Positions 1-8,616 of a stretch of DNA of 64,000 nt are shown here, piece after piece. The notes under the pieces are model-generated. The model saw nothing but the letters and a program-made list of their open reading frames with translations. It ran no database searches and was not told the origin of the DNA. Source of the stretch: an uncultured Bacteroidota bacterium (GTDB taxonomy: Bacteria > Bacteroidota > Bacteroidia > Bacteroidales > UBA932). A program made the translations under genes and the position numbers. The stretch lies in assembly GCA_937901965.1 (NCBI GenBank), contig CALGSW010000010.1, forward strand, positions 92,782-156,781, written 5' to 3'. How positions within the stretch are numbered: the stretch's first letter is position 1; each line of letters starts with the position of its first letter.

Positions 1-1416
1 TCTTTTAACGAAATTATTTCACAAGAATACAGAATTTATCTTCATGAAAGATGGCATGGTATATTGAAGATAAGAGGAGTTTTGAAAGAGGAGTACAAGA
101 TTACTACAAAAGATGGAAAAGTTAAGTGGGTGCTTGAACAGGGAAGGGGTGTATTTGATTCTGACGGTAATTTAAAATATTTGGACGGATATATTACTGA
201 TATAACTTCGCGTAAAGAGGCAGAAGACAGACTTGTACAGAAGAATATTGAACTTCACCTGGCAAAGGAGAGGGCAGAAGAGAGTGAGAAACTGAAAACT
301 GCTTTTCTTGCTAACCTCTCTCATGAAATAAGAACTCCCATGAATGCTATAATGGGATTTGCAGAGATGCTTAAAGAGAATGATCTTGAAATAAATCAGC
401 GAGATAGTTTTATTGATATTATAAACAGAAGCGGCACTCATTTACTATCAATTATCAACGATATAATTGAAATGTCAAAAATTGAGTCAAAACTTATAAC
501 ACCAAATTATGAAGAGGTTGATATTGATCTCTTGTTAGATGTTGTATATAAGACAATGCTCGCAACAATAACTAATGATAAAAAGTTAGACTTAAGATAT
601 TTGTCTTCAGACAAACAACTTGAATACAAAATTAGCACAGACCCGGTTAAGTTAAGACAGATTATATCAAATCTTATATCAAATTCAATTAAATACACAG
701 ATGATGGTTATGTTGAATTCTGGTATGAAATATCAGAATCAGACAAAGAAAAGGATATTGTTTTCTATGTAAAGGACACTGGTATTGGAATTGATAAAGC
801 ACATCAGGATGAGATATTTGAAAGATTCAGAAGAATTGACAGTGATAAACAAACTATAGGAAGAGGCGGCTCCGGATTGGGGCTGGCTATATCAAAAGCC
901 TATGTTGAGATGTTGGGAGGGGATATTGAAGTTGAATCAGAATATGGAAAAGGTTCTCTGTTTAAGTTTTCAATACCACTTATAATTTGTGCTAAAAATA
1001 AGAAAGCTAAGGATACAGAACTATTAGAAAAAGGATTTGAGATGAATAATCAAATGAGAATTCTGGTAGCTGAGGATGAGGACACGAATTATTTATACCT
1101 CTCAGCGCTGCTCTCCAAGTGCCATCACACTGTTCTGAGAGCTGTAAACGGACAAGAGGCTGTTGAGATTGTTAAGGAAGATAACAATCTGGACCTTGTT
1201 CTTATGGATATAAAAATGCCTATACTAAATGGATATGATGCGCTTAGACTTATTAAAAAGTTAAAGCCCGCACTTCCAGTCGTAGCTCAGACTGCGTATG
1301 CTTTATCTGATGATGAACAAAATATTCGTGCAGCCGGTTTTGACGGCTATATCGCAAAGCCAATTATGAAAAATAAACTTGTATCAATACTGGAATCAAT
1401 TACCAAACACTTATGA
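1..1416 (+). CDS. Hybrid sensor histidine kinase (PAS-HisKA-HATPase-receiver), 5' partial
   Basis: The reading frame is open from base 1, so the gene starts left of the window; the TTG at 64 is internal. In order the 471 visible codons give the end of a PAS/PAC sensor domain (to about codon 70), a short coiled coil, a HisKA domain with the H-box HEIRTPMNAIMGF (phospho-accepting His at codon 108), an ATPase domain with N-box NLISNSIKY, G1 DTGIGID and G2 GSGLGLAI, and a C-terminal receiver domain with phospho-acceptor Asp at about codon 403 (LVLMDIKMP) and the conserved Lys in AKP. It would autophosphorylate on His and pass phosphate to its own receiver. No membrane segment lies in the visible part, and the input signal is unknown. 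Its stop overlaps the next ATG by 4 bp (ATGA), so it is probably co-transcribed with the peptidase gene. Confidence 0.93.
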   Translation, partial: SFNEIISQEYRIYLHERWHGILKIRGVLKEEYKITTKDGKVKWVLEQGRGVFDSDGNLKYLDGYITDITSRKEAEDRLVQKNIELHLAKERAEESEKLKTAFLANLSHEIRTPMNAIMGFAEMLKENDLEINQRDSFIDIINRSGTHLLSIINDIIEMSKIESKLITPNYEEVDIDLLLDVVYKTMLATITNDKKLDLRYLSSDKQLEYKISTDPVKLRQIISNLISNSIKYTDDGYVEFWYEISESDKEKDIVFYVKDTGIGIDKAHQDEIFERFRRIDSDKQTIGRGGSGLGLAISKAYVEMLGGDIEVESEYGKGSLFKFSIPLIICAKNKKAKDTELLEKGFEMNNQMRILVAEDEDTNYLYLSALLSKCHHTVLRAVNGQEAVEIVKEDNNLDLVLMDIKMPILNGYDALRLIKKLKPALPVVAQTAYALSDDEQNIRAAGFDGYIAKPIMKNKLVSILESITKHL

Positions 1417-3845
1417 AATTTTCAAAACTCATTTTATTGCTCGTGATTATCTTCATGAACACTGCTCCTTTTGCATCTGTCAATGCACAGGAGAATGTTA
1501 AATTCCAAATCCCCCCTGCTGAAATATTAGAGCTGGCAGATTATGAGAGAGCTCCCTCTGTAATGACAGACTCTAAGAATGAATATTTCATTTTTACCTA
1601 CAGAAATACATATAAAAGCTTAGATGAACTAAATCAACCTGAATTAAAGCTTGCCGGCCTCAGAATTAATCCCATTGTTAATATATCTTCAGCTGTTGTA
1701 TATGTTAACAATATTAAAATCAGGAAATCTACCGAGTCTACGGAATATCAGCTTGAAGGTCTTCCATCAAATCCAAAAATTTCAAATATTCAATTCTCAC
1801 CGGATGAAAGAAAACTTCTTTTTACAAATACAACGTCAAATGGTGTGGAACTTTGGATTGCAAACCTGGATTCAAAAAATGCAATAAAGCTATCAGACAA
1901 ACTCCTTAATGCAAATATGGGCAATCCGGCAACTTGGTCAAGAGACGGAAGCTATGTTATTGCCCGAATTTTACCTACCGACAGAAAACCTCTGATTGAT
2001 GAATCAAAAAATATCCCTGATGGACCGATTGTATCTGTAGGAGAGGGGAAAGTTTCGCAGAACAGAACATATCAGGATTTACTCAAAAACAAAAATGATG
2101 AGCAGAATTTTGAAACGATTGCAACGTCTGAATTATGGAGAATAAATATCTCCGATGGGAGCAGTCAACTTTTTCTGGGAGCTGATATTTATGCAGGTGA
2201 AAGCTTTTCACCTAACGGGGAGTATCTGATGATTACAACAATTCAAAAACCATTTTCTTATATAGTTCCCCTTAGCAGATTTCCCCAGGTTTCTAAAGTA
2301 TATTCTAAAGAGGGAGAATTTATAAAAGAGGTTAATAGCGTACCATTGATAGAGATTCAACCAAAGGGATTCAGCTCTACCAGAGTGGGAAAAAGATCAA
2401 TGGATTGGAGAGCAGATAAAGCTGCATCTCTGTACTTTGTTGAGGCTCTTGATGGAGGAGACCAATCTGTTGAAGTACCATTCAGAGATCTTTTGTTTAC
2501 ATGGGACGCCCCATTTAATACAGAACCGAATGAGATTGTTAAAATACCTCAGCGTTTTGCAGGTGTAATCTGGGGAGATGATGCTACTGCAGTATTAAGA
2601 GATATGTGGTATGATACAAGGATGTCCTCTACATACCTTTTTACACCATCATTGTCAAATCAGGAACCAAAGTTAATTAACAAAAGAAACAGACAGGATA
2701 TTTACTCTGATCCCGGATCTTTTGAAACAAGAAGAAACCAATACGGAAGATATGTTCTGGCAATTGAAAATGGAAACTTACTCCTTATTGGAGAAGGGTA
2801 CACTAAAAATGGACAATTCCCATTTATTGATGAATTCAATTTGAAAACACAAAAAACTAAGAGACTATACCAGTCAAACTATACGAATAAAAAAGAGGAT
2901 ATCCTTTCTGTGACTGATTTTAAAAAAGGGATTGCTTTAGTACGAATTCAATCAAAAACCGAGTATCCTAATTATTATTTTATAAACTTCCGCAAGAAGA
3001 CAGATCCTCAGCAACTAACGAATTTTAATAATCCTTTCAAAAAACTTGAAAAAGTTCATAAAGAGGTTATAAAATATAAAAGGAGTGATGGTGTTATTCT
3101 TTCAGGGACTCTTTATATACCGGAAGGATTTGATAGAACAAAAGATAATAAATTACCATTGCTAATCTGGGCATATCCAGAAGAATTTAAGGATGCTGCC
3201 TCTGCAAGTCAAAGCACACATAATCCTAATGAATTTACTGCTCCGTCATATGGATCTTTCGTTTACTGGGCAGCAAAAGGTTATGCTGTTCTGGATGATG
3301 CATCCTTCCCTATAATTGGTGAGGGAAATAAGGAGCCTAATGATACTTTTATACAGCAGTTGGTTGATAATGCAAAAGCAGCAATTGATGCTGTCGATTC
3401 ACTTGGATATATTGACAGAACAAGAGTAGGTGTGGGCGGGCACTCATATGGTGCCTTCATGACGGCAAACCTTTTGACTCATTCAGATCTATTTGCTGTT
3501 GGTATTGCAAGAAGCGGCGCTTACAACAGAACCCTCACTCCATTTGGATTCCAGAATGAACAAAGAAATTACTGGGATGTCCCTGAAGTGTATAATACTA
3601 TGTCTCCATTTATGAATGCATCAAAGATGAAAACTCCATTACTTCTTGTTCATGGAGAGGCCGATAATAATCCGGGAACATTCACTCTTCAGACTGAGCG
3701 ATATTTTCAGGCTTTAAAGGGCCTTGGTGCTCCTGTCAGAATGGTAATTCTACCAAAGGAGTCGCATGGTTATTCAGCAAGAGAAAATATTCTTCATTTG
3801 CTTTGGGAACAGGATCAGTTTTTTGAGAAGTATCTTAAAAAGTAA
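1413..3845 (+). CDS. Exported S9 family serine peptidase (S9D, glutamyl endopeptidase-like)
   Basis: An 810-residue prolyl-oligopeptidase-family protein. Residues 1-26 form a signal peptide (Lys, hydrophobic core, ending VNAQ), so it acts in the periplasm or outside. Residues of about 100-520 are the beta-propeller region, and the C-terminal 270 residues are the alpha/beta-hydrolase domain. The triad is visible: Ser678 in GGHSYGAF, Asp751 in HGEADNNPG and His785 in ESHGYS. The stretch GGHSYGAFMTANLL closely resembles plant and bacterial S9D glutamyl endopeptidases, so cleavage after Glu is plausible, but that comparison is from memory. The ATG overlaps the stop of the preceding kinase gene. 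A strong hairpin terminator follows at 3861. Confidence 0.9.
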   Translation: MKFSKLILLLVIIFMNTAPFASVNAQENVKFQIPPAEILELADYERAPSVMTDSKNEYFIFTYRNTYKSLDELNQPELKLAGLRINPIVNISSAVVYVNNIKIRKSTESTEYQLEGLPSNPKISNIQFSPDERKLLFTNTTSNGVELWIANLDSKNAIKLSDKLLNANMGNPATWSRDGSYVIARILPTDRKPLIDESKNIPDGPIVSVGEGKVSQNRTYQDLLKNKNDEQNFETIATSELWRINISDGSSQLFLGADIYAGESFSPNGEYLMITTIQKPFSYIVPLSRFPQVSKVYSKEGEFIKEVNSVPLIEIQPKGFSSTRVGKRSMDWRADKAASLYFVEALDGGDQSVEVPFRDLLFTWDAPFNTEPNEIVKIPQRFAGVIWGDDATAVLRDMWYDTRMSSTYLFTPSLSNQEPKLINKRNRQDIYSDPGSFETRRNQYGRYVLAIENGNLLLIGEGYTKNGQFPFIDEFNLKTQKTKRLYQSNYTNKKEDILSVTDFKKGIALVRIQSKTEYPNYYFINFRKKTDPQQLTNFNNPFKKLEKVHKEVIKYKRSDGVILSGTLYIPEGFDRTKDNKLPLLIWAYPEEFKDAASASQSTHNPNEFTAPSYGSFVYWAAKGYAVLDDASFPIIGEGNKEPNDTFIQQLVDNAKAAIDAVDSLGYIDRTRVGVGGHSYGAFMTANLLTHSDLFAVGIARSGAYNRTLTPFGFQNEQRNYWDVPEVYNTMSPFMNASKMKTPLLLVHGEADNNPGTFTLQTERYFQALKGLGAPVRMVILPKESHGYSARENILHLLWEQDQFFEKYLKK

Positions 3846-3860
3846 AGTGCTAAAAAATGA

Positions 3861-3890
3861 AGGGTGATATTTAATGTCACCCTTTATTTT
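3861..3890 (+). terminator. Rho-independent terminator after the S9 peptidase gene
   Basis: Inverted repeat AGGGTGA (3861-3867) / TCACCCT (3877-3883) with a 9-nt loop, followed by a T-rich tract. It lies 16 bp after the peptidase stop codon. Confidence 0.8.
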
Positions 3891-3892
3891 AT

Positions 3893-3900
3893 TACTTTTG
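3893..3900 (+). promoter_or_regulatory. Bacteroidetes -7 box TACTTTTG
   Basis: TACTTTTG is a perfect match to TAnnTTTG. It sits directly behind the terminator and 14 bp before the ATG of the small His-rich protein gene. No clear TTTG -33 element is visible at the right spacing. Confidence 0.5.
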
Positions 3901-3914
3901 CGCTCTGCTGATTT

Positions 3915-4265
3915 ATGGAACAGATTAGAAAAAGTTTTCTAAAATATCTTGTCTTAATATCGTTTATCACTTATTATAGTGGTGCTACGATGTTTTATCA
4001 TGCACACATTCAGGGAGACGGTAAGATTGTCCATTCTCATTTTTATCTTACAGGTGATGCCTCAGCTCCATCCCACTCCCATTCAAATTCATCTCTTTCA
4101 TTACTAGCTCTATTACTTTCGTCATTAAATTTTATAGTTTCATCTCTGTTATTACAGTCTGTATACAATAAAATACAATCAATTATCAGTATCAGTGATC
4201 AGCGAAAGCCATCATTATACTTTAATTTACAAATTCAATCAAGGGCACCTCCGGCAGTTAGTTAG
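3915..4265 (+). CDS. Small His-rich exported or membrane protein upstream of a TonB receptor
   Basis: A 116-residue protein of unrecognised function. An N-terminal hydrophobic segment (about 11-26) is a signal anchor or signal peptide. Three HxH pairs follow (His29/31, His40/42, His54/56), the sort of array that binds Zn, Cu, Ni or Co. A second hydrophobic stretch spans about 59-82 (LSLLALLLSSLNF...). The His cluster should therefore lie in the periplasmic loop. It is followed after 46 bp by a TonB-dependent receptor with no SusD partner, so a role in metal acquisition or sensing is an inference from context. From memory, short proteins with YHxH/HSH patterns occur beside TonB receptors in other Bacteroidetes. 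Start chosen at the only ATG, just after a -7 box. Confidence 0.72.
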   Translation: MEQIRKSFLKYLVLISFITYYSGATMFYHAHIQGDGKIVHSHFYLTGDASAPSHSHSNSSLSLLALLLSSLNFIVSSLLLQSVYNKIQSIISISDQRKPSLYFNLQIQSRAPPAVS

Positions 4266-4311
4266 CTTGCTATAATTAAATTCTTCAACTAACTAATTAA
4301 CATATATTTAA

Positions 4312-6615
4312 ATGAATTTTAAAAATATTTATTTAACAATAATCATATTGTTATGCTATGGTGTTGTAAAATCACAGCCAAATTCAAACAAAGACAAGAT
4401 ATCTTCAATAGCGGGTCACATTATTGAAAAAGAGACAGGAGAGCATATACCATTTGCCACAATAAAGATAGAAGAACTGCGAATAAACTTTTCAGCAGAT
4501 GCATCGGGACATTTTCACAGAAACAATATTCCGTCAGGAAGATATAAATTCAGTGCATCTGCGCTAGGATACTTAATAAATGATACTATTATAGAAATTC
4601 AACCAGGCAGATTATCAACAATAAACTTTGAAATGAGCCAGAGCTCGTTTAATGTTGATGAAGTTGTTGTTACTGCAACGAGAAATGAATCCAAGAGAAA
4701 AGAATCCCCTTCTGTTATAAACGTTATAGGTAAGAGGTTGTTTGAACAATCAGCTTCAACGAACCTGAGTCAGGTTCTAAATTTTCAGCCGGGTGTAAGA
4801 GTTGAGGTTAGCTGCCAGAATTGTGCTGTCACTCAGGTTAGAATTAATGGTCTTGAAGGTCAATATTCTCAGATTTTACTTGACAGCAGACCTGTTTTCA
4901 GCTCACTGGCAGCTGTATACGGTATAGAACAACTTCCTGCAAGTATGATTGAAAGAGTAGAGGTTTTAAGGGGCGGTGGTTCTGCTGTATTTGGCTCAAA
5001 TGCTATTGGAGGGGTTATTAATATAATAACAAAAGAACCAATTAAAAACACTCTCTCAATTTCAAATCAAACCGGTTTAACTGGTAAAGGTTCAATGGAT
5101 TATACAACTTCATTAAATAGTTCGTATGTTACTAGTGATTTTAATACAGGTGTTTATCTATTTGGAATGATAAGAGACAGATCTCCTTATGACAGAGATG
5201 GAGATGGATTTAGCGACATACCTGTTCTGGATGCTGAAACTATCGGTTTTAGAGGATATCATAAGTTTGCTCCAAATTCAAAACTAACATTGGAGTATCA
5301 TCATATGAACGAGTTCAGAAGAGGTGGAGATTCTCTTTCTAAACCTCCGCATGAGGTGACCGTTGCAGAGCAGGTTAAACACAAAATTAATGGAGGTGCA
5401 GCAAAATTTGATGTAAACTCAAAAGATTATAAACATAAGATTTCAATATTTACTGCAGCTCAAAAAATTGGAAGAGACAGTTATTTTGGAACGAATAAAG
5501 ATTATAACGCATACGGAAGAACTGATGATATTACAATCTCAGCAGGTACACAATACTCAACTCAAATAAAGAGACTAATATTTATGCCCTCGGAATTTAC
5601 GGCAGGGTTTGAGTATAATTATAATTTTCTTAAAGATGCAATGCTGGGATATGATCGGATCTTAGAACAAGAAGCAATAACATTTGGTGGTTATATACAG
5701 AATGAGTGGAAAAGTGAAAATGTTAGTGTCTTAATAGGTGCCAGGCTGGATAAAAATAATCATGTTAGTAAACCAATATTTTCTCCCAGACTCAATTTAA
5801 GGTATACTCCAAAGGAGAACCTTATTTTTAGGGGTAGTTTCTCCAGCGGTTACAGAGCTCCTCAAGCCTATAGTGAAGATCTCCACGTAGAAGCAGTTGG
5901 TGGATATGTAACTTTAATAGTAATTGATCCATTGCTAAAACCAGAATATTCAAATAGCTTAAGCGCATCAGCCGACTACTCCTTCTTTGCCGGGCCGATT
6001 CAGATGAATCTATTGGCTGAAGTTTTTCATACTAGTTTAAAGGATGTCTTTGCTCTTGAGGCAATTGGCAGAGATGAGGCGGGAAATATCTTACTACTTA
6101 GAAAAAACGAAAAAGGGGCATTAATATCTGGTGCTAATATTGAATTAAAAGCAAATTATGGTAATTCTCTTTCTGCACAGGCCGGTTTCACAGTTCAGTC
6201 CAGCAGATATAAAGAGCTTTATAAATGGTCAGAAGATCCTAGCCTAACAGCTGATAAGCGCATGCATAAAACTCCTGGAAAATACGGTTATCTGACAGTT
6301 TCCTGGAACCCTTATACTCGTTTTAATACTTCATTCACATGTGTTTATACTGGTAGTATGTTAATGCCGCATTTTGCCGGTTATATTGACAAGGACAGAC
6401 TACAAGTAACGCCTTCATTTCTTGATCTAGGTATAAAATTTTCATACGATATAAATATAAGTGGCGACCATATTATTCAGTTAAACGCAGGAATAAAAAA
6501 CTTTTTGGACTCTTACCAAACAGATTTAGACAGAGGTGAATTCAGAGATGCAGGATATGTATATGGACCGGGTAATCCCAGAACCTTTTTTGCAGGAATT
6601 AAAATTGATTTATAA
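4312..6615 (+). CDS. TonB-dependent outer-membrane receptor
   Basis: A 767-residue outer-membrane receptor. A signal peptide (about 1-21) is followed by a carboxypeptidase-regulatory-like domain (about 32-110), a TonB-box-like segment DEVVVTATR (about 116-124), the plug domain (about 130-245, with RVEVLRGGGSAVFGSNAIGG) and a 22-strand-type barrel to the C-terminus. The plug holds a CxxC pair, Cys168 and Cys171 (SCQNCAV). No SusD-like gene follows, which argues against polysaccharide uptake and for a small ligand such as a metal chelate, haem or cobalamin. It follows the His-rich protein and is probably co-transcribed with it. Its last bases overlap the stop of the convergent patatin gene by 6 bp. 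The ligand cannot be read from sequence. Confidence 0.9.
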   Translation: MNFKNIYLTIIILLCYGVVKSQPNSNKDKISSIAGHIIEKETGEHIPFATIKIEELRINFSADASGHFHRNNIPSGRYKFSASALGYLINDTIIEIQPGRLSTINFEMSQSSFNVDEVVVTATRNESKRKESPSVINVIGKRLFEQSASTNLSQVLNFQPGVRVEVSCQNCAVTQVRINGLEGQYSQILLDSRPVFSSLAAVYGIEQLPASMIERVEVLRGGGSAVFGSNAIGGVINIITKEPIKNTLSISNQTGLTGKGSMDYTTSLNSSYVTSDFNTGVYLFGMIRDRSPYDRDGDGFSDIPVLDAETIGFRGYHKFAPNSKLTLEYHHMNEFRRGGDSLSKPPHEVTVAEQVKHKINGGAAKFDVNSKDYKHKISIFTAAQKIGRDSYFGTNKDYNAYGRTDDITISAGTQYSTQIKRLIFMPSEFTAGFEYNYNFLKDAMLGYDRILEQEAITFGGYIQNEWKSENVSVLIGARLDKNNHVSKPIFSPRLNLRYTPKENLIFRGSFSSGYRAPQAYSEDLHVEAVGGYVTLIVIDPLLKPEYSNSLSASADYSFFAGPIQMNLLAEVFHTSLKDVFALEAIGRDEAGNILLLRKNEKGALISGANIELKANYGNSLSAQAGFTVQSSRYKELYKWSEDPSLTADKRMHKTPGKYGYLTVSWNPYTRFNTSFTCVYTGSMLMPHFAGYIDKDRLQVTPSFLDLGIKFSYDINISGDHIIQLNAGIKNFLDSYQTDLDRGEFRDAGYVYGPGNPRTFFAGIKIDL

Positions 6616-7356
6616 GTCTAATGCTCTGCTCATTGCATCATATCCCATTTTAAATATTATATCCACTTTTTTAAGATCAAAAGTTTTAAATTGCATAGCG
6701 CTCTCAACTTCAACAAGGATATCACACATCTTTTTATCCTCCAGAGTATTTGCTCTGAACATAAAGTGATATGAACGCTCTGCAATTCCAACAATATTCT
6801 TTGAGTATTTTTCAGTGACGAGGGGGCTTGCGTTGACGCCAATAACTTTATCGCATTCACCCCTTATTACTGAAACCGGGAAATTTTTAAAGATCCCGCC
6901 GTCTGCATAAAGCTTACCGTTAATCTCAACAGGGTTAAATATAACCGGAACGCATGCAGATGCAGTAATTTTTTTTATTAACTCTCCTTCAGAGAATACT
7001 TCATACCTGCCATCATCAAGATTTGTAGCAACAACTTTTACAGGTATTTTTAACTCCTCAAATGTTTTTACAGAAATACTCGATTTAAGAAGTTTAATAA
7101 AACCTGTAGGTTTGAAGAGTCCTTTATTGGGAATATTTAATTCTACGAAGTAATTAAAATCCTTATCGTTGAATAGTTCAACAATTTTTTCCGGAGAATT
7201 TCCACCAGCATAAAGAGCAGCTACAATTGCTCCTGCACTTGTACCTGCAATAATATCCGGAATTATGCCTCTCTCTTCAAGAGCTTTGATTGCTCCCGCA
7301 TGAGCAAATCCTTTTACACCACCTCCAGATAAAACAAGCCCTAAAGGATATTTCAT
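6610..7356 (-). CDS. Patatin-like phospholipase (RssA type)
   Basis: A 248-residue cytoplasmic patatin-family lipid acyl hydrolase. The oxyanion-hole motif SGGGVKG is at residues 10-16, the nucleophile elbow GTSAG has Ser40, and the second catalytic residue is Asp152 in ADGG. The Ser-Asp dyad is therefore complete and the protein should be active on phospholipid or lipid esters. Its length fits the short bacterial RssA/YchK group, with no signal peptide and no outer-membrane domain. It begins 3 bp after the stop of the receiver-histidine kinase gene, so it looks like the last gene of the chemosensory operon. Whether it has a role in that pathway is unknown. Confidence 0.9.
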   Translation of the reverse strand: MKYPLGLVLSGGGVKGFAHAGAIKALEERGIIPDIIAGTSAGAIVAALYAGGNSPEKIVELFNDKDFNYFVELNIPNKGLFKPTGFIKLLKSSISVKTFEELKIPVKVVATNLDDGRYEVFSEGELIKKITASACVPVIFNPVEINGKLYADGGIFKNFPVSVIRGECDKVIGVNASPLVTEKYSKNIVGIAERSYHFMFRANTLEDKKMCDILVEVESAMQFKTFDLKKVDIIFKMGYDAMSRALDL

Positions 7357-7359
7357 TGC

Positions 7360-8616
7360 TTAGCTGATAGTAAAGAAAAATCTGGCTCCTTTGCCTATTT
7401 GTGATTCAGCCCACACACTGCCACCATGCCGCTCAATAACTCTTTTTACTGTTGATAAACCAACGCCGGTTCCACTGAAATCATCACCATGATACCTGAC
7501 AAATGGTTTAAATAATTCATCTGCTTTATCTGAATCAAAGCCCGCTCCATTATCTTCAACACAAAAAACCACACTTCCCAGACTCTCTTCTGAATAAAAT
7601 TTAATTACCGGAGAAACAGTTTTTGAACTGTATTTAACAGCATTCCCCAACATATTATCTAATACAATACGGATTAAATTTGGGTCCGCATTTGCTTTGA
7701 GCCCGTCTTGTATTTCAATAGTTGGTTTAACCTCCGAGTATCTCAGTAAAAGATTATCTATTACATCTCTTGCCATGCTTGAAAGATTAACATCTTCTCT
7801 TCTCAGCTCGGTTGTTCCGGATTGTGAAAATGCTAGCAAATCTTTGATGAGTTGTGCCATCTCCTCTGCCGAATCCTTTATGTATCCCATAAACTCCTTA
7901 TCATCTGAAGACATTTTACTGTCTGGATTATCAAGCATTGCAGATGCAAACCCCATTATTACAGAGAGGGGTGATCGCAGATCATGGGAAACAGAACGCG
8001 AAAATGATTCCAAATCACTGTTTGCCTGCTTAAGTTCAGTGTTAGATCTCTCTAGTTGTAACTTTATATCTGTAAGTTCATTGTTTCTTTTTGTTGCGGT
8101 CTCATAAACAGAGATTAGAAGATCAATAATTTGTCTTTTGGAAGATGTTATGGAGTATTCGTTACCTCTGAATTTTAATCTGATAACGTCATTATCTCTT
8201 ATCTCTGTTGCAATCTCTGCATTTATTAAAAGATGTTCGATTCTTTCCAGTATCTCTCTCTCCTCATAGGGCTTTGTAACAAAATTATCAGCTCCACACT
8301 GCAGCCCTTTGATAATATCGTCAGGATCTTGAAGTGCAGTGAGTAGCATTACCGGAATATCCTTTAATTTATCATCAGCTTTTATTTTACTGCAATAACC
8401 AAAACCATTCATTCCAGGCATTATGACATCACTTATAATTAATGCCGGCTTTGAAAGACAAATTGCTTCATAAGCATCTGATGCATTGTAAAAGATTTTG
8501 TATTTTATTTCGTTCTTCTTAAACAGATATTCAAGTCGTTTTGCCTGGACCAATGAATCTTCAGTCGCAACAATATGTCTGTCTCCAAGTAATCTTGATA
8601 TACTGCTATTGCTCAT
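7360..8616 (-). CDS. Receiver-histidine kinase, terminal gene of the Wsp-like chemosensory operon
   Basis: A 418-residue cytoplasmic protein. It has an N-terminal receiver domain (about 13-130, phospho-acceptor Asp63 in ISDVIMPGMNG, Lys in TKPYEE), a linker with a coiled coil (about 165-205), a HisKA domain with His211 in SHDLRSPLS, and a HATPase domain (N-box LDNMLGNAVKYS, G1 EDNGAGFD, G2 GTGVGLS). A receiver in front of a kinase means it can be the target of an upstream kinase, here plausibly the CheA homologue, and then pass the signal on. It occupies the position of wspR in the Pseudomonas Wsp operon, but there is no GGDEF domain. The start ATG overlaps the CheB stop by 4 bp. Its own downstream target is not in the operon. 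Confidence 0.9.
   Translation of the reverse strand: MSNSSISRLLGDRHIVATEDSLVQAKRLEYLFKKNEIKYKIFYNASDAYEAICLSKPALIISDVIMPGMNGFGYCSKIKADDKLKDIPVMLLTALQDPDDIIKGLQCGADNFVTKPYEEREILERIEHLLINAEIATEIRDNDVIRLKFRGNEYSITSSKRQIIDLLISVYETATKRNNELTDIKLQLERSNTELKQANSDLESFSRSVSHDLRSPLSVIMGFASAMLDNPDSKMSSDDKEFMGYIKDSAEEMAQLIKDLLAFSQSGTTELRREDVNLSSMARDVIDNLLLRYSEVKPTIEIQDGLKANADPNLIRIVLDNMLGNAVKYSSKTVSPVIKFYSEESLGSVVFCVEDNGAGFDSDKADELFKPFVRYHGDDFSGTGVGLSTVKRVIERHGGSVWAESQIGKGARFFFTIS

Noticed and set aside
1..1416. First kinase as part of the Wsp-like pathway
   Set aside because: It is 6 kb away on the other strand and overlaps a peptidase gene; nothing in the sequence links it to the chemosensory operon.
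7697..8107. A 136-codon open frame antisense to the receiver-histidine kinase gene
   Set aside because: It is the mirror of a strongly supported gene, with Ser/Leu-rich composition and no promoter, domain or conserved motif. Similar antisense frames (for example 9388-9780, 19483-19929, 23998-24354, 57589-58011) were dropped for the same reason.
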